Shown here in pieces: positions 11,844-19,225 of a stretch of DNA of 64,000 nt. This DNA comes from Streptomyces antimicrobicus (GTDB lineage: Bacteria > Actinomycetota > Actinomycetes > Streptomycetales > Streptomycetaceae): NCBI RefSeq assembly GCF_020532625.1, contig NZ_JAJAUY010000010.1, positions 24,005 to 88,004 on the forward strand, in the 5' to 3' direction. How positions within the stretch are numbered: the stretch's first letter is position 1; each line of letters starts with the position of its first letter. The position numbers were made by a program, and so were the translations under genes. The notes beneath the pieces were generated by a model. It was not told the origin of the DNA and ran no database searches. It saw only the letters and a list, made by a program, of their open reading frames with translations.

Positions 11844-14411
11844 GTGGCGACCCCGTCCAGCCGACCCCGTACGTCCCGGTGGCTGACGGGCCTCGACGGC
11901 CGTTCCCGTCTCGTGCGCCTCTCCCGCCCCTCCCGCCCCTCCAGTGTGGCGGGTCCTGGCGGTCCCGCGGGCCCTCTGCTCGCCTTCGCCGTCACCGTGA
12001 CGGCGTTCTGCGCGGCCTGGGTGGCCCGGGGCTCGTTCCCCTTCGGCGCCACGGGCCGTGCGATCAACGACCAGGCCAACCAGTACGTGCCCTTCCACCG
12101 CGCGCTGTGGGACCTGGCGCACGGCCAGGCGGCCGGCGACCTGCTGTTCACCTGGCGGGGCGGCTTCGGCCAGCAGTTCCTCTCCGACTACTACACCTAC
12201 CTGGGCAACCCGCTGTCCTGGCTGGCCGTCGTGGTCCCCCGCGCGCACGTGGACCTCGCCGTCTTCGTCGTCACCCCCCTGACCATGGGGCTCGCCGCCG
12301 CCGTGATGACGGTCTACCTCGGCAAGCTCGTGCCGGGCCCCTGGTGGCAGCGGGGCGTGCTCGGGGCGGCGTACGGCCTGTGCGGCTGGGCCCTGTCCGA
12401 CGCCTCGTACATCCCGATGTGGCTGTGGGGCCTGGTGGCGCTGCCGATGCTCGGCATCGCGGTCGAGTGGTGCCTGGAGCGGCGGCGCTGGCCGGCCGCG
12501 ACCGTCCTCGTCGCGCTCGCCTGGCTGGGCAACTTCTACACGGCGATGATGGCCACGATGGCGGCCTGCGTGCTGCTGCTGATCCGGCTGGTCGTCCTCG
12601 ACCTGACCGGGCGGCAGCGCCTGCGCGCGCTGGGGCGGGCGGCCGGCGCCGCGGCCACCGGCATCCTGCTGAACCTTCCGCTGCTCCTGCCGTCCTTCCT
12701 GTCCAGCGGGGCGGCGCAGCCGACGAAGGCGGGGGCGTTCGACCCGGTCCGGCTGGAGATCTTCCTGACCGGCATGCTGCCGGCCACGCACCTGTGGGGC
12801 GGCCGGCCGCGGCTGTACATCGCCTCGCTGGGGATGGTCCTGGCCGGGACGTTCGTCCTCAACACGGCCGTCGCCCGGCGCACCCGGCTGGTGTGGACGG
12901 TGGCGGTCGTGCTGGTCGCGGCCTCGTTCCAGTTCCCGCCCACCCAGTACGTCTGGCACGGTCTGGCGGTCCCGAACGGCAACCCGTACCGGGAGGCCTT
13001 CGTGTTCTCCGGGATGCTGGTGATCGTCGCCTGGATGTGCCTGGCCCACCGGCCGCGCCCGCTGCACCTGGCGGTGACCGCGGCCCTGATGGTGGCGGCC
13101 GCCTTCGTGCTGCGGCACACCGACGACTTCGGCGGGGCCACCTGGTACGCCGTCCTGGGCGGCGGCGCGGTCTCGCTGCTGGCCCTGTGCCTGCTCGCGC
13201 GCGCCGAGCGGCACCCCCGGCTGGTCCCGGTCGCCGCGGTCCTCATGGTCGCGGTGGTGCTGGGCGAGTCCGCGCTGGCCGCCCTGAACGCCGACCAGCG
13301 CCGGTCCCGCGAGGGCTGGGCGACACCGGCCGTCACCTCCAGCGGGTCGATCACCCGGCACTTCGAGGCGGTCCGCTCCGCCGACGGCTGGCCGGCCTAC
13401 CGCACCGACTCCGGCTCGCCCCAGACCTCGTACAACGACGCCCTGGCCCTGCGCGCGGAGGGCCCGCAGTACTACAGCAGCTACCTGCCGGCCGCCACCT
13501 TCGAGGCCCTGGAGCCCCTCGGGTACGGCTACAAGAACGACGGGCGCACGATCTTCGGCGCCGACAACCCGGTCCTGGACGCGATCTTCGCCATCGGCGC
13601 CCGGGTCCGCCCGGACGCCACCGGCGACGGCTGGCACGCCGACCGCTTCCCGGCCCCGCCCCTGGTCACGCTCCGCCCCACCCTGGCGTTCACCTCGCCG
13701 GCCCCGGCCGACAGCGTCTACGCCCGCCAGGAGAACGTCCTCGGCGCCGCGGTCCACGAGGTTCCGACCCCCACCCGCACCGGCGCCACCTGGACGGCGC
13801 GCTGCACCCCGGGCACGGAGGCCTTCTGGTACTCCCCCGACACCACGGGCACCCTGCGGACCGCCACGGGCACCTCGCTCCCCCTGGAGGCCAGGATGAC
13901 CGGCGTGGTGCGCCTGGGCCCGGTCCCCGCCTCGGGCGAGGTGAGGGCGACGGTCGACTCCGCCACGACCGGGCCGTCGGTCCCCGCCCACCCGATCGGC
14001 TGCCTGGACCGCGCCCGCCTCGACGCCGCGATCGCGCACCTGCGCGCGACGGGCGCCACCCGCGTCCAGCCGGACGGCCACACCCTGAAGGCCACCTTCC
14101 CGGCCGGCTCCACCGGCACGGCCGTCATCGCCACCACGGCCACCCCCGGCTGGCAGTGCTCCCGCCCCACGACGCCCTTCCACGGCCTCCTGGCCGTCCC
14201 CCTCACGGGCGACACCACCACGATCACCTGCACCTACACCCCCAAGGGCCTCCTCCCCGGCCTCGCCGCGGGCGCAGCGGCCCTGGTGACCCTCCTGACG
14301 GCCTGCGCCACCACCCTCCACCGCAACCGCCGCACCCGCAGCACCCCCGAGCCCCCGGCAGGGCCTCACGGGGGAACCCAGGACGCGGCGGATCTTCGAT
14401 CAGTACATTGA
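11844..14411 (+). CDS. YfhO-family polytopic membrane protein
   Basis: YfhO-family proteins are multi-spanning and are linked to glycosylation of teichoic acids or other envelope polymers, probably as lipid-linked sugar glycosyltransferases. GTG at 11844 follows AGGAG and gives 855 residues. Early residues contain the family's acidic loop, INDQANQYVPFHRALWD. Roughly a dozen hydrophobic helices fill the first ~480 residues. A long extracytoplasmic portion follows, and one last helix (LAAGAAALVTLLTACATTL) lies near the C-terminus. It is divergent from the RmlB-like gene across 105 bp and 26 bp upstream of the Crp/Fnr gene. Substrate unknown. Confidence 0.82.
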   Translation: MATPSSRPRTSRWLTGLDGRSRLVRLSRPSRPSSVAGPGGPAGPLLAFAVTVTAFCAAWVARGSFPFGATGRAINDQANQYVPFHRALWDLAHGQAAGDLLFTWRGGFGQQFLSDYYTYLGNPLSWLAVVVPRAHVDLAVFVVTPLTMGLAAAVMTVYLGKLVPGPWWQRGVLGAAYGLCGWALSDASYIPMWLWGLVALPMLGIAVEWCLERRRWPAATVLVALAWLGNFYTAMMATMAACVLLLIRLVVLDLTGRQRLRALGRAAGAAATGILLNLPLLLPSFLSSGAAQPTKAGAFDPVRLEIFLTGMLPATHLWGGRPRLYIASLGMVLAGTFVLNTAVARRTRLVWTVAVVLVAASFQFPPTQYVWHGLAVPNGNPYREAFVFSGMLVIVAWMCLAHRPRPLHLAVTAALMVAAAFVLRHTDDFGGATWYAVLGGGAVSLLALCLLARAERHPRLVPVAAVLMVAVVLGESALAALNADQRRSREGWATPAVTSSGSITRHFEAVRSADGWPAYRTDSGSPQTSYNDALALRAEGPQYYSSYLPAATFEALEPLGYGYKNDGRTIFGADNPVLDAIFAIGARVRPDATGDGWHADRFPAPPLVTLRPTLAFTSPAPADSVYARQENVLGAAVHEVPTPTRTGATWTARCTPGTEAFWYSPDTTGTLRTATGTSLPLEARMTGVVRLGPVPASGEVRATVDSATTGPSVPAHPIGCLDRARLDAAIAHLRATGATRVQPDGHTLKATFPAGSTGTAVIATTATPGWQCSRPTTPFHGLLAVPLTGDTTTITCTYTPKGLLPGLAAGAAALVTLLTACATTLHRNRRTRSTPEPPAGPHGGTQDAADLRSVH

Positions 14412-14437
14412 CCACCCGGACGATCGGGGGGGCTGCC

Positions 14438-15145
14438 ATGGATTCCGCTGTTCTGCCTGGTGACGGCGGTCTCGGTGACCGGGTGCCGTTCCTGGCGCGG
14501 CTGGAGGCCGAGGACGCCTCCGCGTTACGGGGCCTCGGCCGCCCGATCACTTTCGCCGCCCGTTCCCCGCTCATGCAACAGCACGAGCCGTCCACCCATG
14601 TGCTGCTGATCCTCACCGGCTGGACCAAGGTCACCGTCGCCGGCGCCGGCGGCTACCACGCTCTGCTGGCCCTACGCGGCCCCGGCGACATCGTCGGCGA
14701 ATCCGCCGGTGTCACCGGTCGGCCGCGCTCGGCCACCGTGACCGCACTCGAACCCGTCCAGGCCGTGGCCATCGATCAGCACGGCTTCCACACCTTTCTG
14801 GCGCACCGCCCCAGGGTCGCCCTCACCCTGCTCGGCCTCACCGCGGACCGGATCCGCGCAGCGGACCAGCGGCAGCTGGAGTTCGCGTCCATGAGCGTGC
14901 GCGAGCGCCTGGCCGCGCTGCTCATCGACCTCAGCCGGACCCATGGCCGGCGCACCGAGGACGGCGTCGAGATCACCGTCCCGCTGACGAAGCAGGAGCT
15001 CGCGGGTGCCGTCGGCGCCTCGCGCGAGATGGTGCAGCGCCAGCTCCGGGAGCTCCGCGCCCGCGGGGTCGTGAGCACCGGGCGGCGCGCGCTGGTGATC
15101 GTACGGCCGGACGTCCTGCACCGGATCGGTCGCCCGCACGCCTGA
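14438..15145 (+). CDS. Crp/Fnr-family transcriptional regulator
   Basis: The 235 residues comprise an N-terminal cyclic-nucleotide-binding domain (about 18-135) and a C-terminal winged helix-turn-helix (about 184-206, TKQELAGAVGASREMVQRQL). The phosphate-binding cassette is recognisable: Gly87-Glu88 and Arg97-Ser98-Ala99 match the GE...RSA residues that hold cAMP in E. coli Crp, so nucleotide binding is plausible. There are no Fnr-type N-terminal Cys. The ATG follows a run of seven G. It is the first regulatory gene of the plus-strand island and precedes a cyclase-like gene by 178 bp, which suggests it senses that enzyme's product. The chromosomal Crp of Streptomyces is probably elsewhere. 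Confidence 0.9.
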   Translation: MDSAVLPGDGGLGDRVPFLARLEAEDASALRGLGRPITFAARSPLMQQHEPSTHVLLILTGWTKVTVAGAGGYHALLALRGPGDIVGESAGVTGRPRSATVTALEPVQAVAIDQHGFHTFLAHRPRVALTLLGLTADRIRAADQRQLEFASMSVRERLAALLIDLSRTHGRRTEDGVEITVPLTKQELAGAVGASREMVQRQLRELRARGVVSTGRRALVIVRPDVLHRIGRPHA

Positions 15146-15218
15146 GCCCGGCGCGCCAGCCGCGCCCGCCGCGCGCGCCGCTTCGCCGGCAGGACCGGGC
15201 GGGTCGGGCCCCCGCTCA

Positions 15219-15232
15219 GTGCACTCCGTCAC
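15219..15232 (+). promoter_or_regulatory. Candidate Crp-type operator upstream of the cyclase-like gene
   Basis: GTGCACTCCGTCAC has GTG and CAC half-sites separated by 8 bp, the spacing of actinobacterial Crp sites. Read on the other strand it begins TGTGA. It lies 92 bp upstream of the cyclase-like start and 73 bp after the Crp/Fnr gene. The inner bases are not symmetric, so confidence is modest. Confidence 0.4.
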
Positions 15233-15323
15233 AGTCCGAGTGCGTCATCTGCCCTCACACCGGTGCGGCGTACGGCGCCACTCTGGTCGCGCTCGGACCA
15301 CGTGACGCCTGGGAGGCACCGCC

Positions 15324-16097
15324 ATGACCGGCCCGCTCTACCGCACCCTGCTCCTGTTCGACATCGAGAGGTTCAGCGACCGCGACGACGTGGAACAGGC
15401 GTTCCTGCGCCGGATGCTCTACGACGTCGTGGACCGGATCCTCCAGGCGGCCGGCATCGACCGGACCCGCCACTTGCGGGAGGACCGCGGCGACGGCCTG
15501 CTCGTGGTGATCGACGCCAACGTCCCCGTGACGGGCCTGCTCAAGGTCCTGCTGACCGAGGGCCCCGGTCAGCTGCACGCGATGAACCGCATGGCCTCCA
15601 GCGCCGCCCAGATCCGGCTCCGTACGGTGCTCGCCACCGGATTCGTCACGCAGGACGCGGACGGGCCGGTGGGCACCGACGTCAACCTCGCGTTCCGGCT
15701 CCTGGACGCCGAGGCCCTGCGGGAGGCGCTGCGCACGGCGACGACGGACATCGCCCTGTGCGTGTCCGAGTCGGTCCACCGCGGCATCGTGCAGCACGAC
15801 CACCCCGGTATCCCGGCGGCCTCCTTCCACGAGATCACCGTGCACAGCAAGAACGGCCCGCTCCATGCCTGGCTCTACGGCTCTCCCCCGACGCCGGCCA
15901 CCGCCCCGGCGGAAGCCGCCCAGGCCGCAGCCGTTCCCGCGCCCCCCGGCCCCGCCCCCTCGCCCTCCCCCGCCCTGCGTCCCCACGGCGGCCTCCACTT
16001 CCGTGGTCGCAACACGGGTGTCGTCGCCCAGCAGATCACCGGCTCCGTGTTCCTGGGCGGCGGCGCCGGTGGGGCGGACCGGGGTGACCAGGCATGA
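15324..16097 (+). CDS. Class III nucleotidyl cyclase-like protein with C-terminal amyloid-like motif
   Basis: The 257-residue protein has the class III cyclase landmarks. LFDIERFSD carries metal-binding Asp13, REDRGDGLLVV carries metal-binding Asp57, and VNLAFR gives the transition-state Asn121-x3-Arg125 pair. The base-selecting residues cannot be assigned, so the product (cAMP, cGMP or a pyrimidine cNMP as in Pycsar) is unknown. After the ~185-residue catalytic domain comes an Ala/Pro-rich linker and a Gly-rich motif at 224-246 (LHFRGRNTGVVAQQITGSVF) that recurs in the next protein. The ATG follows GGGAGG, and the stop overlaps the next start (ATGA). No sensor or membrane domain is present. 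Confidence 0.78.
   Translation: MTGPLYRTLLLFDIERFSDRDDVEQAFLRRMLYDVVDRILQAAGIDRTRHLREDRGDGLLVVIDANVPVTGLLKVLLTEGPGQLHAMNRMASSAAQIRLRTVLATGFVTQDADGPVGTDVNLAFRLLDAEALREALRTATTDIALCVSESVHRGIVQHDHPGIPAASFHEITVHSKNGPLHAWLYGSPPTPATAPAEAAQAAAVPAPPGPAPSPSPALRPHGGLHFRGRNTGVVAQQITGSVFLGGGAGGADRGDQA
15993..16061 (+). other. Shared glycine-rich motif, copy 1 (C-terminal)
   Basis: Codons for residues 224-246 of the cyclase-like protein. Aligned without gaps to residues 73-95 of the next protein, they share L-F-R-G, N, G-V, A, G and V at matching positions. Position at the extreme C-terminus after a flexible linker fits an adaptor or amyloid-type interaction motif. Confidence 0.6.
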
Positions 16098-18250
16098 CGG
16101 CGGACCCCGTCGACGTCCGGCAGGGCGGGCCGGGTTCCCCGCAGCCCGCGGCCACGGCCGACGACAAGGAGCACCCCAAGGACAAGGCGGAGGAGAAGGG
16201 ACGGGACAAGGGAGAAGCGGACGGGACCGAGGAGGCGGCGCAGGAGCAGCAGAAGCCGCAGGACGCCTGGGACACGCAGCGTGACCTGCACCGGCACGCG
16301 CCTCGAAGCCTGCGTTTCCGCGGCACCAACCACGGAGTGTTCGCGGGCAGCGTCGCCGGCGGCGTCACGATCAACAACTTCGGCCCCAGCGGCCCTTTAC
16401 GCACCTCGGGCGAGATGCCGCCGGCGGACCTCGCCGCCGAGACCGAGGGCTTCGTCCGCGACGGGACCCGCTTCGATGTGCTCCTCGACCGCCTGCGGCG
16501 GGACCCGCTGCTGGTGCTCGACGGTGCCCGTGCCACCGGACGGCGCACCGCCGCGCTCATGCTGCTGCGCGAGCTCGGCGCCACCCCCGTGCACGTGATC
16601 GACCGCAAGACCGCTCCTCAGGACATCGCCGGTCACGTGCGGGACGGCAAGGCCGGCGGGTACGTCCTGTGCGACCTGGTCACCAGCCCCGACAAGCCGC
16701 TGCGCGAGAGTCATGTGCTCGCCCTGCGGGACGCCCTCCGGGACCACGGCGCCTTCCTGGTCGTCACCACGGGGCTCCGACCGTGGGTGGAGGAGGACGT
16801 GCCCACCAGCACCTGGCACCCGCCCGCCGCCGGCCCGCTGTTGCGCCGGCGTCTCGACGGACCGTTGGCCAGCTCCGAGGTGGACCGGCTCATGGCGCGG
16901 CCCGTCGTCACCGACTTCGTCGCCCGCGAACCGCAGCCGCGCGAAGTGGTCGCGTACGCCGGGCAGCTCGTCCGGTACGCCCGTGGCGAGGTCGACGAGA
17001 ACACGCTGGAGCAGACCTCGCTGGAGGCGCTGGAGCGCCAGGTCCAGGAGTGGTTCGAGGCGGACGAGACCACGGTCCACCTGCGGGAGAAGGCCTTCCT
17101 GATCGCCCAGGCCGTCTTCGACGACGGACCGTATGCGCTGACGGCCGAGCTCAGCGATCTGCTGTTCCTCGCCCTGCAGAAGACGGTGAACTCGGAGCTG
17201 CCGAGCAAGGTCCCCGTCTTCGGCACCAACATCGGCAAGCGGCTGCAACTCGGCCGGGTCCGCGGGTACGAGGCCGAAGAACCCACCGAGTGGGGACCGG
17301 TGGTGCAGCGGAAGACCGCGTTCCATGACAACCGGACCGCGCCGGTGCTGCTGCAGGAGGTGTGGATCGGCCACCCGTCGGCGCGCCCGGCGCTCGTCGC
17401 GTGGCTCGACCGGCTCGTCGAGGACCGGCGCCCCTTCGTGCGCACCCGGGCGGCGGCGACCGTGGCCGCGCTCGCCTCCGCCGACCTGCCCTCCGCCATG
17501 GCCCTGATCGTCGAGCGCTGGGCGGTGTCACGGAACGCCCAGCGGCGTACCGGGGCCGTCAGTTCCCTGGTCCTCGCCCACGAGGCAGGCGCTCCCAACG
17601 TCCTGCGCATCGTCGACGACTGGACCACCGGGGAGGACCCGCAGCGGTGCTGGGTGGGGGTCCGGGCGCAGGGCCTGCTCGGCAAGGACCGGCCGGAGGC
17701 CGCCTTCGCGCAACTACGCATCCAGGCCCGCCGGCAGTACGGGAAGACGCCGGACCCTCTGCTGGCCGGCGAACTCGCCCAGTCCGTCGAGGTGCTCCTG
17801 CTCTCCGAGGCGGCCCCCCGCGTCCTCGCCGAGGTGCTGCGCACCCTCGACGACCACAAGGCCGTCCGCCGGCTCAGCATGGACGGATTCCTCAGGGCCT
17901 GCGGCCACACCGCGGACGGCCCGGGCTCCTGTCCACTGGTCCTCGGGCAGTTCGCGCAGGCCCGTGCCGCAGGGGGTCCCGCGGCCGAGGCGGTTCCGCG
18001 GCTGTGGCGGTACGCGCTCGGCGACCGCGCGCTCACCTCGGACGCCCTGGACAGGCTGACCGCCTGGGTCCGCGCCGCCGACACCGATCCGCGGACCGAG
18101 AGCGCGTTGGCCGACCTGCTGCCCACCCTGATCGGGGACACCACCGACCTCCACCGCGTCCAGCACCTCCTCGCGACCGTCCGCGGTGAGGACGGCGGCC
18201 CCCGCCCCGCCGTCGCCGACCGGCTGTCGGCCCTGCTGCCCCGGCCCTGA
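16094..18250 (+). CDS. Large P-loop-like protein with N-terminal shared motif and helical C-terminus
   Basis: I do not recognise a characterised family for this 718-residue protein. Residues 24-57 are a highly charged linker. Residues 73-96 hold the Gly-rich motif shared with the cyclase-like protein (LRFRGTNHGVFAGSVAGGV). Residues 139-152 look like a degraded Walker A: in LLVLDGARATGRRT the G-x4-G spacing is kept, but the Lys is Arg150 and the next residue is Arg151. A Walker B-like YVLCDLV and a sensor-like FLVVTTG follow. The C-terminal ~380 residues are helical and repeat-like, resembling HEAT or TPR superhelices. ATP hydrolysis is doubtful. It overlaps the cyclase gene (ATGA) and is probably its signalling partner. 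Confidence 0.72.
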   Translation: MTADPVDVRQGGPGSPQPAATADDKEHPKDKAEEKGRDKGEADGTEEAAQEQQKPQDAWDTQRDLHRHAPRSLRFRGTNHGVFAGSVAGGVTINNFGPSGPLRTSGEMPPADLAAETEGFVRDGTRFDVLLDRLRRDPLLVLDGARATGRRTAALMLLRELGATPVHVIDRKTAPQDIAGHVRDGKAGGYVLCDLVTSPDKPLRESHVLALRDALRDHGAFLVVTTGLRPWVEEDVPTSTWHPPAAGPLLRRRLDGPLASSEVDRLMARPVVTDFVAREPQPREVVAYAGQLVRYARGEVDENTLEQTSLEALERQVQEWFEADETTVHLREKAFLIAQAVFDDGPYALTAELSDLLFLALQKTVNSELPSKVPVFGTNIGKRLQLGRVRGYEAEEPTEWGPVVQRKTAFHDNRTAPVLLQEVWIGHPSARPALVAWLDRLVEDRRPFVRTRAAATVAALASADLPSAMALIVERWAVSRNAQRRTGAVSSLVLAHEAGAPNVLRIVDDWTTGEDPQRCWVGVRAQGLLGKDRPEAAFAQLRIQARRQYGKTPDPLLAGELAQSVEVLLLSEAAPRVLAEVLRTLDDHKAVRRLSMDGFLRACGHTADGPGSCPLVLGQFAQARAAGGPAAEAVPRLWRYALGDRALTSDALDRLTAWVRAADTDPRTESALADLLPTLIGDTTDLHRVQHLLATVRGEDGGPRPAVADRLSALLPRP
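16310..16381 (+). other. Shared glycine-rich motif, copy 2 (N-terminal)
   Basis: Codons for residues 73-96 of the large P-loop-like protein. The motif follows a charged disordered stretch and precedes the P-loop-like domain, the position amyloid signalling motifs take on receptor proteins. Confidence 0.6.
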
Positions 18251-18265
18251 GCACAAGGGAGACCC

Positions 18266-19225
18266 ATGTCCGCACCGAGGTTCGACTGGTTGCAGACCGC
18301 CGACCGGCACACGGAGCTCAAGGACCCCGTGATCAGCGTCCGCCAGCTCGCCCTGCTGGACCTGCGCCGCACCCGGCTGACCCGCTTCGACCACTGCCTG
18401 GTCTACGCGACCAAGCACGGGGGGTACGAGACCTTCGTCCCGCCGGACCGTCCCAGAGGCACGAGCCGGTACCGCGCCGTGTACGAGGTGGACACCGGTC
18501 GGCACCCCGTCACCGTCGATCTGAAACTGCCCAGTGAGAACGACGCCCTCGAATTCCAGGCGAGCGTGGAGATCGAGTGGCAGGTGGCCGACGCGGTGGC
18601 GTACGTACGCAGCGGCTGCCGCGACGTGCCCCGCCTGCTGGCCGGCGAGCTGGAGAAGGCGGCCCGCCCGGTGGCCCGCCGGTTCGCCGTCACCGACAGC
18701 GCGGGGGCCGAGGCCCGGTTGCTCGACGAGGCGGCCGGCTGGCCGCCGCTGGGCGCCACGGCCGGACTGACGACGAGCTGGACGCTGCGCCTTCGGCGCA
18801 ACGACCAGGCCATCGCGCACCAGCTGCGCCTCCAGGAGATCGACCAGACCATGGACGAGAAGATCCACCACGAATGGCGCGGCGAGCAGCTCGACGCCGC
18901 GATCGACAGCAGGCGCGCGGCGCTCCTGCGGCTGCAGGCGGAGAGCGCCAAGCTCTACGAGGTCTTCCTGGAGCAGGGCGCCGTGCGCGCCTGGTCCTGG
19001 TACCTGGCGCAGTACCCCGACAGGGCCCACGAGATCGTGCAGAACATGCGGGCCGACCAGCAGGAGCTGGCACGGACGCAGCTCGCCTTGGTCAAGAGCC
19101 TCTTCGAGGCGGAGACCGCCGAGAACCACGAGCTCGCCGAACCCCGGCGGCACGCCCTCCAGACGCTGACCAAGGTGCTCGCCCAGCCGCTCGCGGGTGA
19201 CCCGAATCCGCCGGAGGAGGGGTGA
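18266..19225 (+). CDS. SPFH/band-7-like protein
   Basis: The 319-residue protein starts MSAPRFDWLQ after AAGGGAG, 15 bp after the previous stop. Residues ~70-140 resemble an SPFH (stomatin/prohibitin) core: a VTVDLKLPSENDALEFQASVE strand pattern, then EWQVADAVAYV and a helix. Residues ~187-290 are long, charged and helical (EIDQTMDEKIHHEW, LRLQAESAKLYEVF), as in the coiled coil after SPFH domains. There is no clear N-terminal membrane anchor, so it could be soluble or peripheral. It overlaps the downstream M48 gene by GTGA. SPFH proteins often scaffold membrane proteases (HflKC-FtsH; QmcA with HtpX), which fits this neighbour. Family call is by pattern only. Confidence 0.6.
   Translation: MSAPRFDWLQTADRHTELKDPVISVRQLALLDLRRTRLTRFDHCLVYATKHGGYETFVPPDRPRGTSRYRAVYEVDTGRHPVTVDLKLPSENDALEFQASVEIEWQVADAVAYVRSGCRDVPRLLAGELEKAARPVARRFAVTDSAGAEARLLDEAAGWPPLGATAGLTTSWTLRLRRNDQAIAHQLRLQEIDQTMDEKIHHEWRGEQLDAAIDSRRAALLRLQAESAKLYEVFLEQGAVRAWSWYLAQYPDRAHEIVQNMRADQQELARTQLALVKSLFEAETAENHELAEPRRHALQTLTKVLAQPLAGDPNPPEEG

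Noticed and set aside
16094..18250. Calling the large protein an active STAND ATPase
   Set aside because: The Walker A Lys and the following Ser/Thr are both Arg, so hydrolysis is not supported. Only a degenerate P-loop-like pattern is claimed.
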